The translations under genes and the position numbers were made by a program. The notes below the pieces were generated by a model that did no database searches, was not told where the DNA came from, and worked only from the letters and a program-made list of their open reading frames with translations. This document shows positions 34,973 to 42,667 of a stretch of 64,000 nucleotides of DNA, one piece after another (within the stretch, counting starts at the first letter, position 1; each line of letters opens with the position of its first letter). Source of the DNA: JAHDVS01 sp964370985 (GTDB lineage: Bacteria; Actinomycetota; Thermoleophilia; Gaiellales; Gaiellaceae); assembly GCA_964370985.1 (NCBI GenBank), contig CAYJLE010000006.1:1-64000 (forward strand), given 5' to 3'.

Positions 34973-36325
34973 ATGCACATCTTCACCGACGAGACCGACC
35001 GGCTCGCCCGGGCGATCCTCGACTACGCGAGCCGGCGCCTGCGCCTCGACCCGGTGCCGCTCGACGGCCCGCGCTCCCCCGAGGAGCTCGAGCGCGCGGC
35101 GGGGCAGACGATCACCGCCGAGGGGCTCGGCGGCGAAGCGGCGCTCAGGCTGTTCGAGGAGGTGCTCGCGCCGGCCTGCATCTCGACCGACCATCCGCGC
35201 TCGCTCGCGTTCATCCCGGCGGCGCCGAGCGAGGCAGCGACGCTGTTCGATCTCGTCGTCGGGGCGACGTCGATCTTCGGCGGGAGCTGGCGCGAGGGCG
35301 CGGGCGCCGTCCACGCGGAGAACCAGGCGCTGCGCTGGCTCGCCGATCTCGCCGGCCTTCCCTCCGCCGCCGGGGGCGTCTTCGTCCCGGGAGGCACGGT
35401 CGGGAACCTCTCAGCACTCGTCGCCGCCCGGCACGTGGCCCGCGAGCGCCGGGTTGGGCCGCCACCGGCGCGCTGGAGGCTCGCGGCGACGACCGAGACG
35501 CACTCGTCGGTGCGGTCGGCCGCCCGGGTGATGGACGCCGACGTGGTCGACGTTCCCGTCGACGAGGGCGGACGCCTCACCGGCGCCGCCCTCCGGCACG
35601 TGCTCGAGCGTGAGGGCACCGACGGGCTATTCGCCATCGTGGCCACGGCGGGCACGACCAACACCGGTGCGATCGACCGCCTCGGGGAGCTGGCCGACGT
35701 CTGCGAGGAGCTCGGCGTCTGGTTCCACGTCGACGGCGCCTACGGCCTCGCCGCGCTCGCCGCCCCGTCCGCGCGCGGCCTCTTCGCCGGGGTCGAGCGG
35801 GCCGACTCGTTCATCGTCGACCCCCACAAGTGGCTCTACGCGCCCTTCGACTGCTGCGCGCTCGTCTACCGGGAGCCGGGGCTCGCGCGCGCGGCACACG
35901 CGCAGAAGGCCGGTTACCTCGAGCCGCTCGCGACCTCCGGCGAGTGGAACCCGTCCGACTTCGCAATCCACCTGACCCGGCGGGCGCGCGGCCTGCCGTT
36001 CTGGTTCTCGCTGGCCGTCCACGGGACGCGCGCCTACGCCGAGGCGATCGAGCGGGCGCTCGCCGTCGCCCGCGCGGGGGCGGCCGACGTCGCGAGCCGA
36101 CCGTACCTCGACCTCCTGCTCGAGCCCGAGCTCTCGATCGTCGTGATCCGCCGCCGCGGCTGGGAGCCGTCCGACTACGACGCCTGGTCGAAGCGGCTGC
36201 TCGACACCGGCGTCGCGTTCGTCGTCCCGACCGTGCACCGGGGGGAGACAGTGACGCGGCTTGCGATCGTCAACCCGCGCACGACGCCTGGGGACATCTC
36301 CGCGGTCCTGGACACGATGGCCTGA
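34973..36325 (+). CDS. group II PLP-dependent amino-acid decarboxylase
   Basis: A 450-residue enzyme related to aromatic-L-amino-acid and diaminobutyrate decarboxylases. The PLP lysine is Lys286 in VDPHKWLYAP, preceded by the pocket sequence WFHVDGAYGLAALAAP. Other landmarks are PGGTVGNLSALVAARH and TAGTTNTGAID. The substrate cannot be assigned. TAGACT at 34961-34966 is six bases before ATG 34973, so transcription is probably leaderless. It is convergent with mec. Confidence 0.9.
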   Translation: MHIFTDETDRLARAILDYASRRLRLDPVPLDGPRSPEELERAAGQTITAEGLGGEAALRLFEEVLAPACISTDHPRSLAFIPAAPSEAATLFDLVVGATSIFGGSWREGAGAVHAENQALRWLADLAGLPSAAGGVFVPGGTVGNLSALVAARHVARERRVGPPPARWRLAATTETHSSVRSAARVMDADVVDVPVDEGGRLTGAALRHVLEREGTDGLFAIVATAGTTNTGAIDRLGELADVCEELGVWFHVDGAYGLAALAAPSARGLFAGVERADSFIVDPHKWLYAPFDCCALVYREPGLARAAHAQKAGYLEPLATSGEWNPSDFAIHLTRRARGLPFWFSLAVHGTRAYAEAIERALAVARAGAADVASRPYLDLLLEPELSIVVIRRRGWEPSDYDAWSKRLLDTGVAFVVPTVHRGETVTRLAIVNPRTTPGDISAVLDTMA

Positions 36326-36339
36326 AGCGCTCGCTCACG

Positions 36340-36717
36340 CTACGCGGCGAGTGGCTCCGGCTCGATCTTCCCGTCCAGGATCCGCCACGCGGCGAGCTCA
36401 CCGGTGCGCACGGTCAGGATCACGTAGAGCTTCCCCTCCCAGAGACCGATGTTCTCGACGTCGGTGCGCGACGGGCGGGGCGGGCTCGAGAGGTGCGAGT
36501 GGAAGACCGCGAGCTCGTAGCCCTCGTCCTCGAGGAACCAGACCTCCGGGTCGGCGTCGATCTCGAACCGGTAGGGGCTAGCCGCGGCGTTGCGAGCCGG
36601 GACGTAGCGCTCGGCGGCCCCGTCGCGAAGCACGATCAGGCCGCAGGCCTCGTTCGGTTGCTCTCCCTCGGCGTGCTCGACGAGCGCCGAGCGCACCGCG
36701 GGTGGGATCAGCACCAC
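36340..36717 (-). CDS. mec: JAMM/MPN+ metallopeptidase, Mec-like
   Basis: A 125-residue zinc peptidase. The JAMM motif HxHx7Sx2D is complete (His73, His75, Ser83, Asp86 in FHSHLSSPPRPSRTD) and the upstream catalytic Glu23 lies in NEACGL. In Mycobacterium tuberculosis the homologue Mec+ releases cysteine from the C-terminus of CysO. Here it is the last gene of a three-gene operon, 16 bases behind the CysO-CysM fusion. Because the carrier diglycine is internal in the fusion, this protease might also have to cut there; that is inference. GTG 36717 is the likely start. Confidence 0.92.
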   Translation of the reverse strand: MVLIPPAVRSALVEHAEGEQPNEACGLIVLRDGAAERYVPARNAAASPYRFEIDADPEVWFLEDEGYELAVFHSHLSSPPRPSRTDVENIGLWEGKLYVILTVRTGELAAWRILDGKIEPEPLAA

Positions 36718-36733
36718 CCACCCCCGAACGGGG

Positions 36734-37960
36734 TCACCACCAGACCTTGTCCTCCATCGCCTGCTCGACGTCGGCCAGCTCGGCCGTCCAGAAGGGCGCC
36801 GACAGGTACTTCCAGCCGCCGTCGGCGAGGACGGTCACGACCACGCCCTCGTCGAGCTCGCGGGCGATCCGGCGGGCGACGTGGATGGCGGCGCCGCAGG
36901 AGACGCCCGCGAAGATCCCCTCGCGGTCGAGCAGCATTCGCAGGCCCACGACCGACTCCTGGTTCGTGACGAGGATCTTGCGGTCAAGTTTCGAGACGTC
37001 GAGGATCGGGGGCGTGTAGCCGTCCTCGAGCGAGCGGAGGCCGAAGATACCCTCGCCCTGGAGCGGCTCGGCCGCCACGATCTGCACGTCCGGGAACGTC
37101 TCCCGCAGGCGCTCGCCGCAGCCCATCAGCGTCCCGCCCGTGCCGAGCCCGGCCACGAACGCGTCGACGCGTGGGAGCGCTTCGGCGATCTCCGCGCCGG
37201 TGCCCTCGTAGTGGGCGCGCGGGTTCGCCTCGTTCGCGTACTGGAACGGCATGTAGTAGCGCGGGTCGCGCTCCGCCATCGCGAGCGCGAGCCGCACGGC
37301 CCCGTTCGAGCCCTCCTCGCCCGGCGAGAACACGACCTTGGCGCCGTACAGTTCGAGCAGCCGCACACGCTCCGGGGTCGCGCTTCCGGGGAGCACACAG
37401 GTGAGCGAGTAGCCCTTCAGCTTTGCCATCAGCGCAAGCGAGATACCGGTGTTGCCGCTGGTCGGCTCGAGCAGTTCCCGGCCCGGGACGAGCTCGCCGG
37501 CCGCCTCCGCGGCCTCGATCATCGCCTTCGCGACGCGGTCCTTGATCGAGCCGGTCGGGTTCTGGCCCTCGAGCTTCGCGTAGATCTTCACGGCCGGGTT
37601 CGGCGAGATCCGCTGCAGCTCGACGAGGGGCGTCGAGCCGACGAGGTCGAGCAGGCTCGAGGCGACGAGGGGGCGGCGCACGGCGGGGGCCTGCCCGCCC
37701 GCCATCGCGGGCAGCAGGATCAGCGTCGAGCCCGTGGCGACCGTGGTGTCGAGCCCGTCGAGCGTGCGCACGTCCTCGCTGTTCAGGTACACGTTGACGA
37801 ACGGGGCGATGTCGCCGCCGTTCAGGATCTGGGCGCCGAGGCCCGGGTAGCGGGCGGCGAGATCGTCGAGCACCTCGCGCACGGTCGCCCCGTCGGCCTC
37901 CACGTCGCGGGCCCCCCCGACCTCCGCGCGGAGCGTGGGGGGGATGCGGACGGTCGTCAC
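36734..37960 (-). CDS. CysO sulfur-carrier fused to CysM cysteine synthase
   Basis: One open frame of 408 residues joins two proteins that are separate in Mycobacterium. Residues 1-89 are a ubiquitin-like ThiS/MoaD-type carrier (TTVRIPPTLRAEVGG ... TLILLPAMAGG). Residues about 98-408 are a PLP cysteine synthase of the CysM type, with Lys140 in NPTGSIKDRVAK, EPTSGNTGIS and GIFAGVSCGAA. The carrier's diglycine (88-89) is thus followed by QAPAVRR rather than a stop. GTG 37960 overlaps the E1 gene stop by four bases. The codon after Gly-Gly is CAG; one base change from TAG would give the fusion, so a sequencing error must be excluded. In the known pathway CysO thiocarboxylate donates sulfur to O-phosphoserine on CysM. 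Confidence 0.85.
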   Translation of the reverse strand: MTTVRIPPTLRAEVGGARDVEADGATVREVLDDLAARYPGLGAQILNGGDIAPFVNVYLNSEDVRTLDGLDTTVATGSTLILLPAMAGGQAPAVRRPLVASSLLDLVGSTPLVELQRISPNPAVKIYAKLEGQNPTGSIKDRVAKAMIEAAEAAGELVPGRELLEPTSGNTGISLALMAKLKGYSLTCVLPGSATPERVRLLELYGAKVVFSPGEEGSNGAVRLALAMAERDPRYYMPFQYANEANPRAHYEGTGAEIAEALPRVDAFVAGLGTGGTLMGCGERLRETFPDVQIVAAEPLQGEGIFGLRSLEDGYTPPILDVSKLDRKILVTNQESVVGLRMLLDREGIFAGVSCGAAIHVARRIARELDEGVVVTVLADGGWKYLSAPFWTAELADVEQAMEDKVWW

Positions 37961-39153
37961 GACGCCACCTGCGCGGCTGCGTGCCCGCCGGCCCCGCCCA
38001 TGCAGAACTCGACGTAGTCGATGTACTCGGTGATGGTCGGGTGCTCTCCGCAGACCGGGCAGTCGGGATCGCGCCGCAGCTTGATCTCCGTGAAGGAGCC
38101 CTCGAGCGCCTCGAACAGGAGCGAGCGGCCGATCAGGGGCTCGCCGATCCCGAGCAGGAGCTTGAGCGCCTCGTTCGCCTGGAGCGAGCCGATGATGCCG
38201 GGGAGCACGCCGAGCACGCCGCCCTCGGCGCAGCTCGGGGCCAGCTCGGGCGGCGGCGGCTCCGGGAACAGGCAGCGGTAGCAGGGGCCGTCCCCCGGCT
38301 TGAACACCGTCACCTGCCCGTGGAAGCGGAAGATCGAGCCGTGCACGACCGGGATGCCGTGCCAGACGGAAGCGTCGTTGACGAGGTAGCGAGTGGGGAA
38401 GTTGTCGGCGCCGTCGATGATCACGTCCCAGCCGTCGGCGAGGATGCGGTCGACGTTGCCGGTGTCGAGCCGCTCCTGGTAGGGAACGACCCGGACGTCC
38501 GGGTTGAGGCCCTCGAGCGTCTTCTGCGCCGACAGCACCTTCGGCTCGCCGAGGCTGGCGGTCGTGTGCAACACCTGGCGCTGGAGGTTCGACGCGTCGA
38601 CCACGTCGGGATCGATGATCCCGATCCGGCCGACGCCCGCCGCGGCCAGGTAGAGGGCGGCGGGGGAGCCGAGGCCGCCGGCGCCGAGCAGGAGCACGCT
38701 CGAGTCGAGCAGCTTCAGCTGGCCGCTCTCCCCGACCTCCGGGATCAGGAGGTGGCGGCTGTAGCGGGCGCGCTTGGCGGCATCGAGGGTTCGCGGCAGC
38801 TCGAACGGGTAGCCGTTTCGCTTCCACTCGCTGAAGCCGCCCGCGAGCGAGGTCACGTTCTCGTAGCCGAGTTCCTCGAGCGTCCTCGCCGCGAACGCGG
38901 AGCGGGCGCCGACGGCGCAGTAGACGACGATCGGCCGGCCGCGGTCGGGCAGGGCCTGCTCCACCCGTGACTCGAGGCTGCCGCGCGGAACGTGCACGGC
39001 TCGCGGGAGATGGCCCTCCTCCCACTCGTCGCGCTCGCGCACGTCGAGGAGGAGCGGGGGCTCGTCGCTCCCGAGCAGGGCCAGGGCGTCAGGAGCCTCG
39101 ATCTCCTCGATCTCGGCCTTCACCTGCTGGAGCAGCTCGCGGTAGTTCGCCAT
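37957..39153 (-). CDS. rhodanese-E1-like sulfur carrier activating enzyme (MoeZ/MoeB-like)
   Basis: A 398-residue enzyme that would adenylate the C-terminus of CysO and load sulfur. An N-terminal rhodanese domain (LLLDVRERDEWEEGHLPRAV) has the persulfide-forming Cys79 in VVYCAVGARS. The ThiF/MoeB domain follows (VLLLGAGGLGSPAALYLAAA; DGADNFPTRYLVND). Zinc-ligand pairs are CYRC and CPVC. Mycobacterial MoeZ has the rhodanese domain at the C-terminus, so the order is reversed here. ATG 39153 was chosen; TATACT lies ten bases upstream. It heads the operon E1 - cysO-cysM - mec. Confidence 0.92.
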   Translation of the reverse strand: MANYRELLQQVKAEIEEIEAPDALALLGSDEPPLLLDVRERDEWEEGHLPRAVHVPRGSLESRVEQALPDRGRPIVVYCAVGARSAFAARTLEELGYENVTSLAGGFSEWKRNGYPFELPRTLDAAKRARYSRHLLIPEVGESGQLKLLDSSVLLLGAGGLGSPAALYLAAAGVGRIGIIDPDVVDASNLQRQVLHTTASLGEPKVLSAQKTLEGLNPDVRVVPYQERLDTGNVDRILADGWDVIIDGADNFPTRYLVNDASVWHGIPVVHGSIFRFHGQVTVFKPGDGPCYRCLFPEPPPPELAPSCAEGGVLGVLPGIIGSLQANEALKLLLGIGEPLIGRSLLFEALEGSFTEIKLRRDPDCPVCGEHPTITEYIDYVEFCMGGAGGHAAAQVAS

Positions 39154-39163
39154 TGCTTCCAAG

Positions 39164-39169
39164 AGTATA
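39164..39169 (-). promoter_or_regulatory. -10 box (TATACT) of the cysteine-pathway operon
   Basis: Five of six consensus bases, ten bases before ATG 39153. A weak TTTATT lies 17 bases further upstream. The 87-base gap also holds TACGCT (39229-39234) for the divergent TPR gene. Confidence 0.6.
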
Positions 39170-39240
39170 GCTACGTGGCTTTCGGGAATAAAGTGGCCTG
39201 GACTGCGCCCATCGAGGAGACATAACGCTACGCTCGGCGC

Positions 39241-40015
39241 GTGTCTTCCCGGCTCCGCGCCTATCTCCTCGTCGCGGCTGCCGCGNNNNNNNNNNNNNNN
39301 NNNNNNNNNNNNNNNNNNNNNNNNNNNNNNNNNNNNNNNNNNNNNNNNNNNNNNNNNNNNNNNNNNNNNNNNNNNNNNNNNNNNNCTCGTGCGCCTGCAC
39401 CTCGGCCTCGTCCGCTACTGGCGCGGGGAGGATGCGCTGGCTCGGATGGAGTGGCGCCGCGCCGAGGAGGCCGAGCCGGACTCGGGCGCCGCGGTCCGCG
39501 CCGAGAGCCTGCTCCATCCCGACCTGCCCGCCGGCCGCCCCTTCGTCGTTGCGGGCACGAGCCCGCCCGGCGACCTCGCCTCCCTGCCGGTGCTTCGCCA
39601 GCTCGAGGAGCTCGAGCGCTGGGCGGAGGGAGAGGGAAACGCTGCCGCCTGGGTCGCCTACGGCTCGGCGCTGCAGCGGGCCGGACGGCCCGTGTCCGCG
39701 CGGGCGGCGTTCGACCGGGCGGTCGAGCTCGCCCCCGACGATCCCGAGGCGCTCACCGCGGCGGAGGTCGGCCGTTTCGACAAGGACGATCCGGTTGCCG
39801 CCCTTGCGAGCGTGGAACTGCTCGCCGACCGCTTCCTCGACGCTCCCGTCGTCGCCTTCCACCTGGGGCTTCTTCACCTGTGGCTGCGGGAGGTCGACGA
39901 GGGCCGCGCGGAGCTCGAGCGCGCGCGGGCCGGGGGGACCGGCACGGTGTGGGGCAGGGAAGCGCAGCTCCTGCTCGACCGGCTCGACGAGGCGCTCCCG
40001 GACGCCGGTCCGTAG
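39241..40015 (+). CDS. TPR-repeat protein interrupted by an assembly gap
   Basis: GTG 39241 lies six bases after TACGCT and starts an export-like or membrane sequence (SSRLRAYLLVAAAA) that runs into 100 N. The remainder (from 39386 to TAG 40013-40015) encodes about 208 residues of helical TPR-like repeats (WVAYGSALQRAGRPVSARAA, FDRAVELAPDDPEAL, HLGLLHLWLREVDEGRAELE). The two parts are out of frame across the N run, which only shows that the gap length is a placeholder. Function unknown; probably a membrane-anchored scaffold. Confidence 0.65.
39286..39385. other. assembly gap, 100 N
   Basis: Exactly 100 undetermined bases, the conventional filler for a gap of unknown size. It interrupts the TPR gene. 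Confidence 0.98.
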
Positions 40016-40089
40016 CCCGGGAGGCTCGTCGTCCGACCGGGGTGCGAAAGTCGCGCATGCAACGTGGCGAACTCGTTACGAGGGGCGCG

Positions 40090-40118
40090 TTGACAACGGT
40101 GGCATACACGCCTACGGT
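40090..40118 (+). promoter_or_regulatory. near-consensus sigma-70 promoter of rpoD
   Basis: A perfect TTGACA (40090-40095) and TACGGT (40113-40118) are separated by exactly 17 bases. Transcription should start near 40125, giving a leader of only about 9 bases to GTG 40134. It is the best -35 element found in the window. Confidence 0.85.
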
Positions 40119-40133
40119 CGGTTCTGGAGCGCG

Positions 40134-41189
40134 GTGAGCGAGATGCTCGACCACGAGGGCGCCGAGGCGCTCGTCCGTCAGGGCCTGGAGGCCGGCTTCC
40201 TGACGGCCGAGGACGTCGCGCGCGCGCTCGACGAGCTCGGTCTCGAGCCGGCCGAGGTGGAAGAGCTCTACTCGACGCTCGAGGAGCTCCAGATCGATGT
40301 CCTCGACGGGAGCGACGTTGCCGGCCGGGCGCCCGAGGCCGATCTCGACGTCGTCGTGCGCGAGATGTCGACCGACTCGCTCCAGCTCTTCCTGAAGGAG
40401 ATCGGTCGAGTGCCCCTGCTCACGGCCGCGCAGGAGGTCTCGCTCGCAAAGCGGATCGAGCGCGGCGAGCACGCCGCGAAGCAGGCCATGGTGACGGCAA
40501 ACCTCCGCCTCGTCGTCTCGATCGCCAAGAACTACCGCAACCAGGGCCTCCCGTTCCTCGATCTGATCCAGGAGGGCACGATCGGGCTCGTCCGCGCCGC
40601 CGAGAAGTTCGACTACCGCAAGGGCTACAAGTTCTCGACGTACGCCACGTGGTGGATCCGCCAGGCCGTGGCGCGTGCGCTCGCCGACAAGGGCCGGACG
40701 ATCCGGATGCCCGTGCACGTCGTCGAAAAGCTGAACAAGATCACCCGGATCGAGCGCAGGCTCGTGGTCGAGCTCGGCCGCGACCCGACCCCGACCGAGA
40801 TCGCCCGGGAGGCAGAGCTCCCGGCGGAGGAGGTCGAGCAGATCCTGCGCTCCGCCCAGGCCCCGGTCTCGCTCGACAAGCCGGTCGGCGATGAGGAGGA
40901 CTCGGACCTCGGGAGCTTCGTCGCCGACCACACGATGCCTCGTCCCGACGAGGCGGCGGAGGTGACGCTGCGTCGGGAGACGCTCCAGCGCGCGCTGCGC
41001 CAGCTCCCGCCGAGAGAGCGCTGCGTGCTCGAGCTTCGCTACGGGCTCGACGGCGATCGGCCCCGCACGCTCGACGAGGTCGGGCAGGCGTTCGGCATCA
41101 CCCGCGAGCGGGTGCGCCAGGTCGAGCACCAGGGGCTGCGCAAGCTCCAGGCGCTCGCCGAGGCGCAGAAGCTCCGCGGCGTCGCGTAG
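40134..41189 (+). CDS. rpoD: primary RNA polymerase sigma factor (RpoD/SigA)
   Basis: A 351-residue group 1-type sigma-70. A short region 1.1 (ALVRQGLEAGFLTAEDVARA, LDELGLEP) is followed by region 1.2 (DSLQLFLKEIGRVPLLTAAQ) and region 2 (NLRLVVSIAKNYRNQGLPFL, DLIQEGTIGLVRAAEKFDY, FSTYATWWIRQAVARAL). Region 3 is next, then region 4 (LPPRERCVLELRYGLDG, GITRERVRQVEHQGLRKL). Presence of region 1.1 and a strong promoter favour the housekeeping factor over a stationary-phase relative. GTG 40134 was taken; ATG 40143 is an alternative. Confidence 0.93.
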   Translation: MSEMLDHEGAEALVRQGLEAGFLTAEDVARALDELGLEPAEVEELYSTLEELQIDVLDGSDVAGRAPEADLDVVVREMSTDSLQLFLKEIGRVPLLTAAQEVSLAKRIERGEHAAKQAMVTANLRLVVSIAKNYRNQGLPFLDLIQEGTIGLVRAAEKFDYRKGYKFSTYATWWIRQAVARALADKGRTIRMPVHVVEKLNKITRIERRLVVELGRDPTPTEIAREAELPAEEVEQILRSAQAPVSLDKPVGDEEDSDLGSFVADHTMPRPDEAAEVTLRRETLQRALRQLPPRERCVLELRYGLDGDRPRTLDEVGQAFGITRERVRQVEHQGLRKLQALAEAQKLRGVA

Positions 41190-41210
41190 GGGCGGGTCGT
41201 GACCCGCCCC
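41189..41210 (+). terminator. hairpin at the rpoD stop
   Basis: GGGGCGGGTC and GACCCGCCCC form a perfect 10-bp stem around two bases, starting in the last base of the TAG stop. No T-run follows, as usual in high-GC actinobacteria. Confidence 0.7.
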
Positions 41211-41321
41211 CACCGGGTAGGCNNNNNNNNNNCCGGGGCCGCCGCACGGCCGCGGCGCGCTCGCCGCCGCCGCCGCGGCGGGGGGGGGGGGGGGGGGGGG
41301 CCGCCCCCCCCCCCCACGGGG
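41211..41321. other. 10-N gap flanked by poly-G/poly-C and a duplicated edge
   Basis: Ten N (41223-41232) are followed by CG-only sequence, about 20 G and about 13 C in a row, then CCCCACGGGGTAGGC, nearly repeating CCCCACCGGGTAGGC just before the gap (41208-41222). This looks like a failed local assembly rather than a biological repeat. Confidence 0.85.
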
Positions 41322-41335
41322 TAGGCTGCGTGGCC

Positions 41336-42667
41336 GTGCAGCCCGACCCTGCCTGGCTCGACGAGCTGTTCTCGTTCCTACGCATTCCGAGCGTTAGCGC
41401 CGACCCGGCCCGCGCGGCCGACGTGCGTGCGGCGGGGGAATGGGTGTGCGCCTTCGTGTGCGGCGCGGGCGGCGCCTGCGAGCTCGTCGAGACCGCTGCC
41501 GGCCCGCCGCTCGCCGTCGGTGAGATCCCGGCCTCTCTCGATCCCCGGTCGGCGCCGACGGTGCTCGTCTACGGGCACTTCGACGTGCAGCCGCCCGGTG
41601 CGCTCGAGCTTTGGGAGTCCCCTCCGTTCCACCCTCGCGTCGCTGGCGAGTGGATCGTCGGGCGCGGCACGGCCGACGACAAGGGCAACCTCTACCTGCT
41701 ACTCAAGGCCGCATCGCTGCTCGCCGCCGCGGGCGAGCTGCCGGTCAACGTGCGTGTCGTCTGCGACGGCGAGGAGGAGATCGGCGGCGACTCGGTCGTT
41801 CATTTCCTCGACGACGACGAGCGCGGCGCGGAGGCCTGCGTGATCTTCGACTCGCCCATGCCCCGCCCCGGAGTGCCCGCGTTCGTCGTCGCGACGCGCG
41901 GGATCGCCTACTACCACCTCCGCGTGAAGACGGGCGAGCGCGACCTCCACTCCGGCTTCTTCGGCGGCGTGGCCCTGAACGCGCTCCACGCGCTCGAGCG
42001 GATCCTCACCGCCGTCACCACGCTCCCGGGCGAGTTGCGCGCGGGTGCCGCGGTCCCGACCGCGGGGGAGCTCGCCGCGTGGCGCGAGCTCGAGCCCGGT
42101 GCGGACGTGCTGACCGCCCAGGGCGCCCGCGCCGCCGACGAGACTGCGGCCACCGACTTCTATGTTCGAACAGGCGCTGGCCCCGCGGTCGACGTCAACG
42201 GCATCCGGGGCGGCGAGGCGGACATCCAGAAGACCGTGATCCCCGTCGAGGCGATCGCGAACATCTCGCTGCGGCTCGCGCCCGGGCAGGACGCGGCTGC
42301 GATCGACGAGGCCTTCCAGCGGCTCCTGCGCGAGGCGGCGCCGCCCGGCTGCGAGCTCGAGGTCGAGCGCTGGGCGCTCAACCCGCCGGGGCTCGTCGAT
42401 CCGGACGCGCCGGCGGTCAGGCTCGGGCTCGACGCGTTCGAGCGGGCGCTCGGTGTTCGCCCGCTCCTCGTGCGGATCGGTGGCACCCTCCCGATCGTGC
42501 CGGCGCTCGCCAGCCGCGGCATCCCGACGATCCTGAGCGGCTTCGACGTGCCGGAGGGAAACGTGCACGCCCCGAACGAGCGGCTGCTCGTCCGGCACGT
42601 CCCGCTCGGCGTCGCGGCCGCGCGCGAGACGTTGCTCGCCCTCGCCGGGCTGGCGAGGGCGCATTGA
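41336..42667 (+). CDS. M20-family metallopeptidase (dipeptidase-like)
   Basis: A 443-residue zinc peptidase. Metal-binding motifs are YGHFDVQPPG, GRGTADDKGNLYLLLKA and CDGEEEIGGDS; the dimerisation domain is inserted in the middle (LHSGFFGGVALNALHAL). The family hydrolyses dipeptides or acylated amino acids. GTG 41336 was chosen because TAGGCT at 41322-41327 is eight bases upstream; GTG 41330 is too close. It overlaps the threonine aldolase start by four bases (TTGA), so the two form an operon for amino-acid recovery. Confidence 0.9.
   Translation: MQPDPAWLDELFSFLRIPSVSADPARAADVRAAGEWVCAFVCGAGGACELVETAAGPPLAVGEIPASLDPRSAPTVLVYGHFDVQPPGALELWESPPFHPRVAGEWIVGRGTADDKGNLYLLLKAASLLAAAGELPVNVRVVCDGEEEIGGDSVVHFLDDDERGAEACVIFDSPMPRPGVPAFVVATRGIAYYHLRVKTGERDLHSGFFGGVALNALHALERILTAVTTLPGELRAGAAVPTAGELAAWRELEPGADVLTAQGARAADETAATDFYVRTGAGPAVDVNGIRGGEADIQKTVIPVEAIANISLRLAPGQDAAAIDEAFQRLLREAAPPGCELEVERWALNPPGLVDPDAPAVRLGLDAFERALGVRPLLVRIGGTLPIVPALASRGIPTILSGFDVPEGNVHAPNERLLVRHVPLGVAAARETLLALAGLARAH

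Noticed and set aside
41233..41335. Poly-G and poly-C tracts and the repeated CCCCAC..GGGTAGGC
   Set aside because: Position next to an N gap and the one-base differences indicate assembly or sequencing artefact, not a repeat element.
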